The notes beneath the pieces are model-generated. The model saw only the letters and a list, made by a program, of their open reading frames with translations, was not told the origin of the DNA and did not search any database. A stretch of DNA of 64,000 nt from CATQHL01 sp965242895 (lineage in GTDB: Bacteria > Actinomycetota > Acidimicrobiia > Acidimicrobiales > CATQHL01): assembly GCA_965242895.1 (NCBI GenBank), contig OZ251507.1, positions 744,001-808,000 of the forward strand, read 5' to 3'. The position numbers and the translations under genes are program-made. Shown piece after piece: positions 33,752 through 42,090 of this stretch. Positions within the stretch are counted from its first letter, which is position 1. Each line of letters begins with the position of its first letter.

Positions 33752-34500
33752 CTGCACTGCTGAGCGCTCGGGACGTCCACAAGGCTTTCGGCGGCAACAT
33801 AGCGGTTGACGGTGTGTCGCTAGACCTTCACCCAGATCGCATAACCGCTCTGATAGGGCCGAACGGCGCCGGCAAGACAACCCTGTTCAACACTTTCACA
33901 GGCTATGAGCGCGCGGACAGCGGCAGCGTCACCTTCGACGGCAACGAACTGATCGGGTTGCAGCCTTGGCGAATTGCCCGGCTAGGGGTGGTGCGCACCT
34001 TTCAAACTCCAGTGGGTTTTCCGGCAATGACCGTCTGGGAAAACATGCAAGTTGCCGGGGCGGAACACTCCGTGCTGCGGAACATGCTGAGCAGACGCGG
34101 CAAGAAAGAAGAGGCGAAGCTTTCAGAACGCGCCAACGAAATCCTCTCCGACCTGGGGCTAGAGGGCATCCTAGACACCCACGTGGACGAGTTGCCCGCG
34201 GGCGAACGCAAGCTCATGGAACTCGCAAGACAACTAATGAGCCGCCCAAAGCTGCTTCTGCTCGACGAACCAGCTGCTGGCGTGAATCCGAGCGCCATCT
34301 CCTTGCTTGCCAATTTGATTAGAAACATTCACAAGAGCGGGATCGCTCTAACAATCATCGATCACAACCTGTCGTTTGTTCTGGACGTGGCTGATTACAT
34401 TCACGTGCTGGCCGAAGGAAAGCTGATAGCAGAAGGGTCTCCGGACGAAATAGCTTCGAGCACACTCGTAAAGCAGGTATATCTAGGGGTAGAAGAGTGA
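33748..34500 (+). CDS. livG: LivG-type ABC transporter ATPase
   Basis: A 250-residue ATPase. Walker A GPNGAGKTTLFN, signature region LPAGERKLMELARQL (LivG-type, in place of LSGGQ), Walker B LLLLDEPAAGVNP, and H-loop IIDHNLSFVL. Its GPNGAGKTT and AAGVNP motifs are typical of the LivG group. ATG overlaps livM by 4 bp; its stop overlaps livF (GTGA). Confidence 0.95.
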   Translation: MTALLSARDVHKAFGGNIAVDGVSLDLHPDRITALIGPNGAGKTTLFNTFTGYERADSGSVTFDGNELIGLQPWRIARLGVVRTFQTPVGFPAMTVWENMQVAGAEHSVLRNMLSRRGKKEEAKLSERANEILSDLGLEGILDTHVDELPAGERKLMELARQLMSRPKLLLLDEPAAGVNPSAISLLANLIRNIHKSGIALTIIDHNLSFVLDVADYIHVLAEGKLIAEGSPDEIASSTLVKQVYLGVEE

Positions 34501-35231
34501 ACAAGCGGAGCAGTCCAGGGTGGCTCGTGCTCAGAGACGTGGAGTCCGGTTACGGCAACCTGCCCATCCTGCACGGTGTGAGTATGGAAGTAGAGCCAGC
34601 CGAGATCGTGGCGGTGATCGGCCCCAACGGAGCGGGAAAGACGACCCTGATGAAAACTATCTTCGGTCTGTTACCCACGAAAGGCGGACAGGTACGCTTC
34701 GCCAATCAGGATTTGACGCGCCTAAACACGCCGGCGAGAGCTGGGCTAGGAATGGCGTACGTACCCCAGGAAGCAAGCACCTTTCCGGAGTTAACGGTCT
34801 ACGACAACCTAGCGGTGAGTTTGCTCAGCGCACCGAGACGGGATCAGTCGCAGCGAATAGGAGAGATGCTTGAACTCTTCCCTGCTCTAGCAGAACTCCG
34901 TCGCGCTCGAGCGGGCACGCTCTCGGGCGGGGAACGGCAGATGCTAGCCATCGCATCCGCGATGATCACTAAGCCGCAGTTCCTAGCGCTCGACGAGCCC
35001 ACCACTGGCTTAGCCCCTTCCATTGTGGCCGCCCGGATTAAAGACATCACCGCGGCGCGTGAATCGGGAGCGACCGTGCTCTGGGTGATCGAGGAGAGCC
35101 CCATGTTGTGTCTTCCGCACGTAGACAGGGTTTACGTAATGAACTCAGGCGAACTCGGTGCTTCGCAACCCGCCGCAGAACTGCTCGACGAGGAACTGCT
35201 GCAGGCCACGTTCTTCGGAGTCGCCGGATAG
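34497..35231 (+). CDS. livF: LivF-type ABC transporter ATPase
   Basis: A 244-residue ATPase. Walker A GPNGAGKTTLMK, the LivF-type VPQEASTFPELTVYDNL Q-loop region, signature LSGGERQMLAIASAM, Walker B LALDEPTTGLAP and a C-terminal tail YVMNSGELG. GTG start overlapping livG. It completes the five-gene Liv-type operon; the Rieske oxygenase gene follows after 69 bp on the same strand. Confidence 0.95.
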   Translation: MNKRSSPGWLVLRDVESGYGNLPILHGVSMEVEPAEIVAVIGPNGAGKTTLMKTIFGLLPTKGGQVRFANQDLTRLNTPARAGLGMAYVPQEASTFPELTVYDNLAVSLLSAPRRDQSQRIGEMLELFPALAELRRARAGTLSGGERQMLAIASAMITKPQFLALDEPTTGLAPSIVAARIKDITAARESGATVLWVIEESPMLCLPHVDRVYVMNSGELGASQPAAELLDEELLQATFFGVAG

Positions 35232-35300
35232 TCGCCTTCGGCTCCGTCCGTCGCATATGCACCAACTGTCCCCTGCTCAAGAAATCGGAGGTGAAACAAA

Positions 35301-36317
35301 ATGACCCCAGACACGCAAACTCTTGCCAGACCAAGTCCGGAAACCGGCGTCCTTAATCCCACGCTTGAGAACTACTGGCACCCGGTGGCAGCCAGCGAAG
35401 ACGTAACAGAGGAGCGCCCGCTCGCCGTCCAACTTCTCGACCGACAGTTGGTCGCCTACCGCTCCGGGAACGAAGCCAGAGTTCTCGACGACCTGTGTAT
35501 ACACCGAGGAACCGCCCTCTCGCTGGGCTGGACCACCCCGGAGGGCTGCCTGGTCTGCCCCTACCACGGATGGGAGTACGACGGAGACGGCCGTTGTCGG
35601 AAAATTCCCGCCCTGCCGGAGGGGTCGCGTATCCCGTCTGGCGCACGAGTAAAGAGCCACCGCGTGGCTGAGCGCTACGGACTCGTCTGGGTGGCGCTAG
35701 ACGAACCGGCGGCCGGGATAACCGAGTGGCCGGGCGGAGAGTGGGAAGACCCTGACGTCAGGATCTTCTTCAGCCACCGCTACACCTGGCAAGCCTCGGC
35801 AGCCCGAACGGTGGAGAACTTCATGGACCTCTCGCATTTCCCCTTCCTGCACGACGGGATGCTGGGATCGCGTGACCGCACCGTCACCCACTCTTACGAA
35901 GTCAAGCCCACCGACTACGGCTTCTACTTCGACTACAAAGAACTGGAGCCTGGTGGCGTGCACTCCGAAGCGGGCAGCGAAGTCCACTGGGAATACTTCC
36001 TCTGGCTGCCATACAGCGTCCACCTCCGCAAGGGAACGAGCGACGGGCAAAGCACCGTGGTCTCCTTGGTCTCTTCCCCCATCACCGACGATACGAACGA
36101 GTTGTATCTCTACCTTTCGCGCAACTACGACATCGAAGGCGATGATGAGCCCTACCTGGACTTCACCCACGTGATCATGGAGGCCGACCGGCACGTGGTA
36201 GAAAGCCAGCGACCCGTGCCTCTGCCCGTGGACATCACCGAGGAGCTGCATCTCCGCGGCCCTGACGCAGCCGCCCTAGCCTACCGCCGCAGTCTGGCCG
36301 AAATAGGCGTCTTCTGA
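35301..36317 (+). CDS. Rieske non-heme iron oxygenase
   Basis: A 338-residue oxygenase component of the VanA/TsaM-like ring-hydroxylating or O/N-demethylating group. Rieske [2Fe-2S] ligands: CIHRG and CPYHGW in the N-terminal third. The mononuclear iron site is in ENFMDLSHFPFLHDG, i.e. NxxDxxHxxxxH. GGAGGTG stands 8 nt before the ATG. No ferredoxin or reductase gene is near, so electrons must come from elsewhere. Position right behind a Liv-type importer suggests it attacks the imported compound. Confidence 0.9.
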   Translation: MTPDTQTLARPSPETGVLNPTLENYWHPVAASEDVTEERPLAVQLLDRQLVAYRSGNEARVLDDLCIHRGTALSLGWTTPEGCLVCPYHGWEYDGDGRCRKIPALPEGSRIPSGARVKSHRVAERYGLVWVALDEPAAGITEWPGGEWEDPDVRIFFSHRYTWQASAARTVENFMDLSHFPFLHDGMLGSRDRTVTHSYEVKPTDYGFYFDYKELEPGGVHSEAGSEVHWEYFLWLPYSVHLRKGTSDGQSTVVSLVSSPITDDTNELYLYLSRNYDIEGDDEPYLDFTHVIMEADRHVVESQRPVPLPVDITEELHLRGPDAAALAYRRSLAEIGVF

Positions 36318-36338
36318 ACAAATAGGCGCCTTCTGAGC
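36301..36338 (+). repeat. 19-bp tandem duplication carrying the Rieske gene stop codon
   Basis: aaataggcgtcttctgaac (36301-36319) is followed directly by aaataggcgccttctgagc (36320-36338), two mismatches. Both copies contain TGA in the same place; the first is the real stop. Confidence 0.9.
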
Positions 36339-36471
36339 GCCGATTTGGATGGCAGGACAACCGCCCTCCATCCACCAACACACGCTTCCGACGATTGAAA
36401 AAGTTTGGCGAAAGCCGGGCGGCAGAAACAACCTGTCCTCCATCCACCGACACGGATTAAGGGTTCAGATA

Positions 36472-36538
36472 CCCGGGGGATAAACCGACCACTTGTTCCC
36501 GGGGGATAAACCGACCACTTGTTCCCGGGGGATAAACC
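36472..36538. repeat. 2.6 x 26-bp tandem repeat in a 335-bp gene-free stretch
   Basis: Perfect 26-bp units at 36472-36497 and 36498-36523 with a 15-bp partial third copy (to 36538); each starts cccgggggataaacc. The stretch 36318-36652 separates the convergent Rieske and hpnH genes and also contains a degenerate pair around ccctccatccacc (36363 and 36438). Without spacers it is not a CRISPR array. Confidence 0.95.
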
Positions 36539-36579
36539 TGCCCTCGATCCCACCAACGGGATCAAGGACAGCCAACTAA

Positions 36580-36680
36580 CTAGCTGGAAACTACGGCTCG
36601 CAACGATCCTCGCACGCAAGAGTGAAGGTACGGGAGCGAGATTGAAGGATAGCTAGCTGGAAACTACGGCTCGCAACGAT
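36580..36680. repeat. 28-bp direct repeat duplicating the hpnH 3' end
   Basis: The 28 bp at 36653-36680, which include the hpnH stop (complement 36653-36655) and last eight codons, recur exactly at 36580-36607, 73 bp away. Confidence 0.9.
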
Positions 36681-37657
36681 TCCCGCAGTGAACCCATGGT
36701 GGCAAAGACCGCTGAGGGTTCGTAGCCGCAGTGGGCCATGCAGCTCGAACAGCGCTCGTCTTTGCCGCGGCCGTATTTGCTCCAGTCGGTGGTTTCGATG
36801 AGTTCCTGGTAGGTCTCGCAGTAGTCGTCCCCCATCAGGTAGCAGGGGCGCTGCCAGCCGAACACGGAATAGCTCGGAATGCCCCAGGCAGTGCATTCGA
36901 AGTCGACCTTGCCTTCCAGAAAGTCCAGAAACAGCGGAGTATGGTTGAGGCGCCAGCGTTTCCGACGACCCTCCGAGAGGGCCTCTCGGAACAAACTGCG
37001 CGTCTGCTCCACTGCCAGGAAATGCTCCTGATCGGGCGCCTTCTCATAGGCGTAGCCCGGAGAGATCATGAGGGAGTCGACTTCCAGTTCGTCGTTGAGA
37101 AAGTCCAGCACACTGCGGACGGACTCAGGGGTGTCGGTGTTAAAGAAAGTGCTGTTAGTGGTGACTCGAAAGCCTTTCCGTTTGGCTTCTCGGATAGCTT
37201 CGACCACTTCGTCGAAGACCCCCTCTCGCGCCACGGCCAAGTCGTGGCGCTCCCTCATGCCGTCCACGTGAATCGCCCAGGAGAAATACGGGGAAGGCTT
37301 GAAGTCGTCCATTCTGCGCCGCAGTAGAACGCCGTTAGTGCACAGGTAGACGAACTTCTTACGCGCCAGCATCTCGTCCACGATTTCGCTGATCTGAGGA
37401 TGCAGGAGCGGCTCTCCCCCGGCGATTGACACCATGGGCGCACCGCACTCATCCATGGCCGACACGCACTCCTGCGGACTTAGCCGCTTGCGCAGGATCT
37501 CGGTGGGGTGCTGGATCTTGCCACAACCCGGACAGGCCAAATTGCAGGCAAAAAGCGGTTCCATCTCCACGAGAAGGGGATATTTCTTCCGCCCGCGCAA
37601 CTTGTTTTTTAGAACATACGCACCAACTCGCACCGCTTGACGCAGAGGAAGGCTCAC
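36653..37657 (-). CDS. hpnH: Hopanoid radical SAM adenosyltransferase HpnH
   Basis: A 334-residue radical SAM enzyme that joins a 5'-deoxyadenosyl radical to diploptene/hopene, giving adenosylhopane, the first step to C35 extended hopanoids. The cluster motif is CNLACPGC (C38, C42, C45) and the start SLPLRQAVRVGAYVLKNKL is the family's conserved N-terminus; GGEPLLHP follows as SAM site. GTG 37657 overlaps the hpnG stop (GTGA), so the 63 extra upstream residues in the open frame are hpnG antiphase sequence. C-terminal cysteines (CSSCMAHCGYE) match the DUF3463 region of HpnH. Last gene of the operon. Confidence 0.96.
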   Translation of the reverse strand: MSLPLRQAVRVGAYVLKNKLRGRKKYPLLVEMEPLFACNLACPGCGKIQHPTEILRKRLSPQECVSAMDECGAPMVSIAGGEPLLHPQISEIVDEMLARKKFVYLCTNGVLLRRRMDDFKPSPYFSWAIHVDGMRERHDLAVAREGVFDEVVEAIREAKRKGFRVTTNSTFFNTDTPESVRSVLDFLNDELEVDSLMISPGYAYEKAPDQEHFLAVEQTRSLFREALSEGRRKRWRLNHTPLFLDFLEGKVDFECTAWGIPSYSVFGWQRPCYLMGDDYCETYQELIETTDWSKYGRGKDERCSSCMAHCGYEPSAVFATMGSLRESLRAVVSS

Positions 37658-38367
37658 TTGGCGGGCACCTCGGGCACCTCCCGCAATGGCGAACCCAACT
37701 CTCCGAGAGCGGCGGCTACGTCGGCCAGCACGGCAAAGCAGCGGAGAAGTCGAACAGGCATCGCAAGAGAGCGCAATTCGGCTCGAGGAGCATCCAGGAT
37801 GACTCTGATGATAATCAGCGGCGGCGGGCATGCCTGCATAAGCCACCAGGACTCCATGTCCACGGCGAGCAGTCCTTCGGCGGCCAGGCGGCGGCGGGCA
37901 TCACCCGTGACGACACCGTCCGCAGCGCCTATGCAGCCTTCGATCGCATTAAAGCCTGCGCTGCGAAGCCCTTCGGCGGCCAAGCCGCAGGCAGCGGCCA
38001 TTCCGACCGAAGACCTGCCGTCAGGCGAGCGCACCTCCTCCGCCACGACCACGTCTGTCGGTCGAAGGCTGGCGTCCACCGCCCCGCCTAATCCCAGGAC
38101 GACTGCCGCCCGACGACGGTACGGTGAGTTCGGGGAAGCGGGGTCGCGGTTCGCCTGCCGTTGGCTAACGAAATCGGACGCCTTCTGAGCGCCCATCCCA
38201 GTCCGGCGCACCACGGCTCTGCGGGCGCCTCGACGAACGGCCAGACATTCCAGGCGCAGCGGGCACCAGAATTCCATCTCGACTGCGTCCATCACTCTTC
38301 TCATAGAGCGGCGACCGCGGCCGTACCTCACGGGCGCGCTAGTCCCTTCCCCCCATGCGTCCATCAC
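37654..38367 (-). CDS. hpnG: Hopanoid-associated nucleoside phosphorylase HpnG
   Basis: A 237-residue member of the nucleoside phosphorylase superfamily, weakly conserved in the N-terminal half but with LGLGGAVDASLRPTDVVVAEEV and AVDMESWW, which corresponds to the VEMExA purine-site motif. HpnG removes adenine from adenosylhopane to give phosphoribohopane. Starts GTG 38367 (or the next codon ATG) overlapping the shc stop by 4 bp; its own stop overlaps hpnH. Arg-rich N-terminus is unusual. Identification rests on motif plus position in the cluster. Confidence 0.85.
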   Translation of the reverse strand: MMDAWGEGTSAPVRYGRGRRSMRRVMDAVEMEFWCPLRLECLAVRRGARRAVVRRTGMGAQKASDFVSQRQANRDPASPNSPYRRRAAVVLGLGGAVDASLRPTDVVVAEEVRSPDGRSSVGMAAACGLAAEGLRSAGFNAIEGCIGAADGVVTGDARRRLAAEGLLAVDMESWWLMQACPPPLIIIRVILDAPRAELRSLAMPVRLLRCFAVLADVAAALGELGSPLREVPEVPAK

Positions 38368-40409
38368 GCTTCTCCTGAAGCGGCGACCGCGGCGTCTCCC
38401 GCAACTCCCCCTTCCGACGACGACTCGACAGAGGGGAATGCGTCTAAAGCAGCTGCGACTGCGTTGGCCCCCAGAGGACGGACTTCTGCAGCGGCTCTCG
38501 GAACGACGGCGCCAGACCGCAGATAGCGCCCCAGCGCCATCACCGGGAACACTTGGCGGTAGAGATGGTAGTTGAGATAGAAGTCGCCTGGGAAGCCAGT
38601 GCCGGTGAACTGAGGCTCGTCCCAGGTGCCGTCGGATCGGCAGTTGCGAACCAGCCAGTCAATCCCGCGGCGGGTGGGCTCGCTCACCTCCCCCGCCGAC
38701 AATAAGGCCAGCAGCGCCCAGGAGGTCTGAGAAGCCGTCGGAGCACCGCGTCCCTGCCAAGCCTCCTCTTCGTAGGAGCGCAGGTCTTCTCCCCATCCTC
38801 CGTCGGCGTCCTGACAACCCTCCAACCAACGCACCGCCCGGCGAATGCGCTCGTCGCCCGGAGACACCCCTGCTGCCGCCAGAGCGGGCAGCACGGCGCC
38901 CGTTCCATAGATGTGGTTGGCGCCCCAACGTCCGAACCAGGAACCGTTGACCTCCTGCGCCTTCCAGAGCCAATCAACTGCCCGACGAAGACGAAGGGAG
39001 TCAACGGGGACATCCCCGGCAACCGCCGCCAGCATCTCCACCACGTGTGCAGTCACATCGGCGCTCGGCGGGTCGATCACCTCGCCGAAGTCGCAGAACG
39101 GCAACTCGCCGCAGAGGCTCCTGACGTTGTCGACGTCGAAGGCGGCGTAGCCGCCATCGGAACACTGCATCCCCTCCACCCAGGTAACGGCGCGCTCCAC
39201 AGCGGCATCTACACGGCGGCGGTCGGGAGGACTTACGCGGCGCAGGGCTAGAACAACCTCAGCCGTGTCGTCCAGGTCGGGGTAATTGTCGTTGTGGAAC
39301 TCGAATGCCCAACCACCTGGCGGAAGATCCTGTCGTCTGACCGACCAGTCGCCGCTCACTCGCACTTCCTTGCTCACCAGCCAGTCTGCTGCCGCCACCA
39401 GCGCAGGATGATCGGAAGACAGGCCAGCATCCCGCAAGGCGACTACCGCCAGGGCGGTGTCCCAGATCGGCGACTGGCAGCATTCCAGGCGGCGCATCCC
39501 GTTCTCTCGAATCGTGAAGTTATCGATTCCCGCCAAGGCGCGCGCCAATACCGGATGTTCAAGGGAATAGCCCCGCAGGTACAGAGCCAGGATGGAGTAC
39601 GCCCAGGGCGGCTGGATGCCTCCCCAGCACCCGTCGGCTTCCTGCCGGTCGAGTATCCAGCGTTCGGCCCTGCCTAGAGCGGCCTCCCTGAGGGCATGCG
39701 GCCAGCGGCGGTGGCAGCGATGCAGGAAGGCATCCAAAGCGGTGAAAAAGCGGGCGGAGCACTCACCCGACTCAGAACGGCGCTCCGGCGGAAGCCTGCC
39801 TGTCCGCAATTCTCCAAGGTCGAAACCCAACGGGGCAGAAGGTCGCAGCGTAGAGACGATCGTCAGAGAGACGATGGTCTGCCGCGCCCAGCAGGCGAAG
39901 TCGTAGACGTTGAGCGGGAAAGACTTCGGCAAGAAGATCACTTCTGGGGGCAGGGAGGGCAGATCCTGCCAGCGCCACTGCCCGAACAGCGCCAGCCAAA
40001 TCCTGGTAAAGACCCGAGAGGATTCCAGACCGCCCGCGGAAAGAATGAACTCGCGGGCCGAGCGCATGTGTTCGGCAGCGGGATCGTCGCCGGCTAGGCG
40101 GAGTGCGGCATAAGCCTCTATGCTCACCGAAAGGTTGGGCGGGCCGTCGTAATAGTGCGTCCAGGTGCCGTCGGATCGCTGACGGCAGCGGATCCAGGCG
40201 GCTGTTTCTTCCAGCGTCTGTTTGTCCAAAATTCCGATGAACTTGCGCAGCAGCAGATCCTCCGCCTCGATGGAGACGTTGCTCTCTAGCTCGCCTTTCC
40301 ACCATCCGTCGGGGTGCTGGGCGTCGAGCAGAGCTCCGACAGCGCGCTCCAGAGTCTCCTCGACGACGAGCCTCTTTGAAGTATCCGGAGTGCTAGAAGA
40401 AACGTTCAC
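38364..40409 (-). CDS. shc: Squalene-hopene cyclase
   Basis: A 681-residue class II triterpene cyclase that folds squalene into hopene/hopanol. The catalytic acid motif DxDDTA reads DLDDTA in YPDLDDTAEVVLAL, and QW repeats are visible throughout (for example QHPDGWW, QRSDGTW, QEADGCWGG, QEVNGSWFGRWG, QDADGGWGED). It is a monotopic membrane enzyme. GTG start. A C-terminal Ala/Ser-rich extension of about 40 residues (after GRYLRSG) is longer than usual. It is translationally coupled to hpnG and lies 159 bp behind the coiled-coil lipoprotein gene. Confidence 0.97.
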   Translation of the reverse strand: MNVSSSTPDTSKRLVVEETLERAVGALLDAQHPDGWWKGELESNVSIEAEDLLLRKFIGILDKQTLEETAAWIRCRQRSDGTWTHYYDGPPNLSVSIEAYAALRLAGDDPAAEHMRSAREFILSAGGLESSRVFTRIWLALFGQWRWQDLPSLPPEVIFLPKSFPLNVYDFACWARQTIVSLTIVSTLRPSAPLGFDLGELRTGRLPPERRSESGECSARFFTALDAFLHRCHRRWPHALREAALGRAERWILDRQEADGCWGGIQPPWAYSILALYLRGYSLEHPVLARALAGIDNFTIRENGMRRLECCQSPIWDTALAVVALRDAGLSSDHPALVAAADWLVSKEVRVSGDWSVRRQDLPPGGWAFEFHNDNYPDLDDTAEVVLALRRVSPPDRRRVDAAVERAVTWVEGMQCSDGGYAAFDVDNVRSLCGELPFCDFGEVIDPPSADVTAHVVEMLAAVAGDVPVDSLRLRRAVDWLWKAQEVNGSWFGRWGANHIYGTGAVLPALAAAGVSPGDERIRRAVRWLEGCQDADGGWGEDLRSYEEEAWQGRGAPTASQTSWALLALLSAGEVSEPTRRGIDWLVRNCRSDGTWDEPQFTGTGFPGDFYLNYHLYRQVFPVMALGRYLRSGAVVPRAAAEVRPLGANAVAAALDAFPSVESSSEGGVAGDAAVAASGEA

Positions 40410-40568
40410 CGTGTTACGCCCCAGCGTCTCGTGCCGCCGTATCCCCTCGGGCGCTTTGCTGGGATCAGTTGGCTGAGACTCGGAGGGAGAAGGTCAATGA
40501 GAGCCGATCCGATACTTGCCTACTCTTAGGAAAAGTTGCCAATCTCAGAGCGGACAAGCCCCGCTCCT

Positions 40569-40982
40569 CTAGCCGGCACCCTCTAGATCAGCAATACGGG
40601 CAGTTAGTTCCTCAATCAATTCCTGCAGCTTCGCAAGCACAGCCTCATCCGCCCGAACATCCTCAACCAAATCCATAATCCCCTCATGCTCAGCATCCAA
40701 ATACTCCCGCAACGACCTCATAGCATGCTCATTCTCCGCAATCGCAGCCTCATCCGCCCGAACATCCTCAACCAAATCCTCAATCCCCGCATGCTCAGAA
40801 TCCACCCACTCCCGCAACGACTCAATAGCCGCAGTGTTGGCCTCAACCGCAGCCTCAAGAGAACTCGTATCGGTGCTCGCACAAGCAGCGGTTAGCGCCA
40901 AAGCGGCCGTTAGCAAAATGGCTGCAGCCGGCCGACCGCAAATACTCCGAGACTTGGACTTCCGAATCTTGAGCTTCTCCAT
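40569..40982 (-). CDS. Coiled-coil lipoprotein of unknown function in the hopanoid operon
   Basis: A 137-residue protein that I do not recognise. A basic N-terminus and hydrophobic core end in the lipobox LTAAC (C34). The rest is a charged, almost continuous alpha-helical coiled coil rich in Glu/Ala/Leu/Asp, containing a 35-residue unit repeated twice (LREWVDSEHAGIEDLVEDV and LREYLDAEHEGIMDLVEDV). AAGGGA stands ahead of the ATG. It resembles Lpp/SlpA-like tethers only in general character. It sits between the polyprenyl synthase and shc genes on the same strand, with gaps of 75 and 159 bp, so is probably co-transcribed with hopanoid synthesis genes. Confidence 0.8.
   Translation of the reverse strand: MEKLKIRKSKSRSICGRPAAAILLTAALALTAACASTDTSSLEAAVEANTAAIESLREWVDSEHAGIEDLVEDVRADEAAIAENEHAMRSLREYLDAEHEGIMDLVEDVRADEAVLAKLQELIEELTARIADLEGAG
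40641..40829 (-). repeat. 84-bp duplication (105-bp period) inside the coiled-coil lipoprotein gene
   Basis: Segments 40641-40724 and 40746-40829 are about 87% identical by eye and in frame; they encode the two copies of the 35-residue helix unit. Confidence 0.85.
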
Positions 40983-41057
40983 CAGCAGTTTTCCCTTCTA
41001 CGAACGACTACGAACGACGACCTAGGGCAATTTTAACAAGGAAATATGAAGCAGAAC

Positions 41058-42074
41058 TCAGTATTCCCGATCCACTATGAACTCCGCTAGAGCCAGCAAC
41101 TCCGCGCTGGCATCAGGGTCGGCTCCTGCGGAGCGCAGGGCGGCGCGGGCATCTTCCAGGGAGCGACGGGCGGTGTCTTCGGCAGCCTTGCGACCTCCGG
41201 CTTCCTCTACCAGGTTGGCGGCCTGCGCCACCTCCGCTTCACTTAGCTGATCTCCCCTCAGCAGTTCAGCGAGTTCGGCTGCGGCCATCCCGCCGCTCTC
41301 TAAGGCCACCGCCACGGGAAGCGACTTCTTCCGCTCACGCAGGTCGTTGCCTGCGGGCTTCCCTGTGATACTCGGATCGCCCCAGATTCCTAACAGATCG
41401 TCCATCGCCTGGAAACCCTTCCCGATCTCCAGACCGAAACGTCGCAGCCCCGCCACCAGCGGAGCAGAAGCCTCGGCCAGAACCGCCCCCACCGAAGAGG
41501 CGTGAGCCATCAGAGCCGCCGTCTTTCTGCTGAGCATCTGCATGCACTCTTCGACGCTCGCCGAAGGCTGCTTGTCGAATCGCATGTCCTGGCTCTGACC
41601 GGCGATCATGGTGGCCGTGGCTGCAGCCAGATCGGCAGCGGCAGCCACCCGCTCTGGCGTGTGGGGGTCGAGAAGTTGCTCGAAAGCCAACGTGTGCAGA
41701 GCGTCGCCCACGATGATGCCGTTCCCGACGCCGAACACCTTCCAGAGCGCCGGACGATGACGACGCAGGGAGTCATTATCGATGATGTCGTCGTGGATCA
41801 GGGAAAAGTTGTGGACGAGTTCCACGCCCAGAGCGCCCGGCAGCCCCACGCTCGCGTGCGCGCCGGCAGCCTCGGCGGAAAGGAGCGCCAACGCCGAACG
41901 TACGCTCTTGCCGCCGCCCGAAGAGACCGAAGGGGTTCCGTCCGCTTCCACCCACCCGAAGTGGTATCGAACGGGCAACGCCAACTCGGGCGAGAGGCGG
42001 TCGGTGGCCTCGATGAGAGCCGGAAGCACCAGGACGCGCGCCCGCTCCAACACTTCGACCGCCGAGACGCTCAC
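41058..42074 (-). CDS. Polyprenyl diphosphate synthase (FPP/GGPP type)
   Basis: A 338-residue trans-prenyltransferase. The first aspartate-rich motif is DDIID in HNFSLIHDDIIDND and the second DDLLG in FQAMDDLLGIWGD. It makes the C15 (FPP) precursor for squalene, or longer chains; residues before the first motif (HNFSLI) cannot fix chain length by eye. Actinobacterial hopanoid clusters regularly hold such a gene between hpnE and shc. GTG start, 16 bp behind hpnE; no clear Shine-Dalgarno. Confidence 0.93.
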   Translation of the reverse strand: MSVSAVEVLERARVLVLPALIEATDRLSPELALPVRYHFGWVEADGTPSVSSGGGKSVRSALALLSAEAAGAHASVGLPGALGVELVHNFSLIHDDIIDNDSLRRHRPALWKVFGVGNGIIVGDALHTLAFEQLLDPHTPERVAAAADLAAATATMIAGQSQDMRFDKQPSASVEECMQMLSRKTAALMAHASSVGAVLAEASAPLVAGLRRFGLEIGKGFQAMDDLLGIWGDPSITGKPAGNDLRERKKSLPVAVALESGGMAAAELAELLRGDQLSEAEVAQAANLVEEAGGRKAAEDTARRSLEDARAALRSAGADPDASAELLALAEFIVDREY

Positions 42075-42090
42075 AACGGAAGCACCGCCT

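Noticed and set aside
36472..36538. Possible CRISPR array
   Set aside because: Units are contiguous without spacers, and there are no cas genes.
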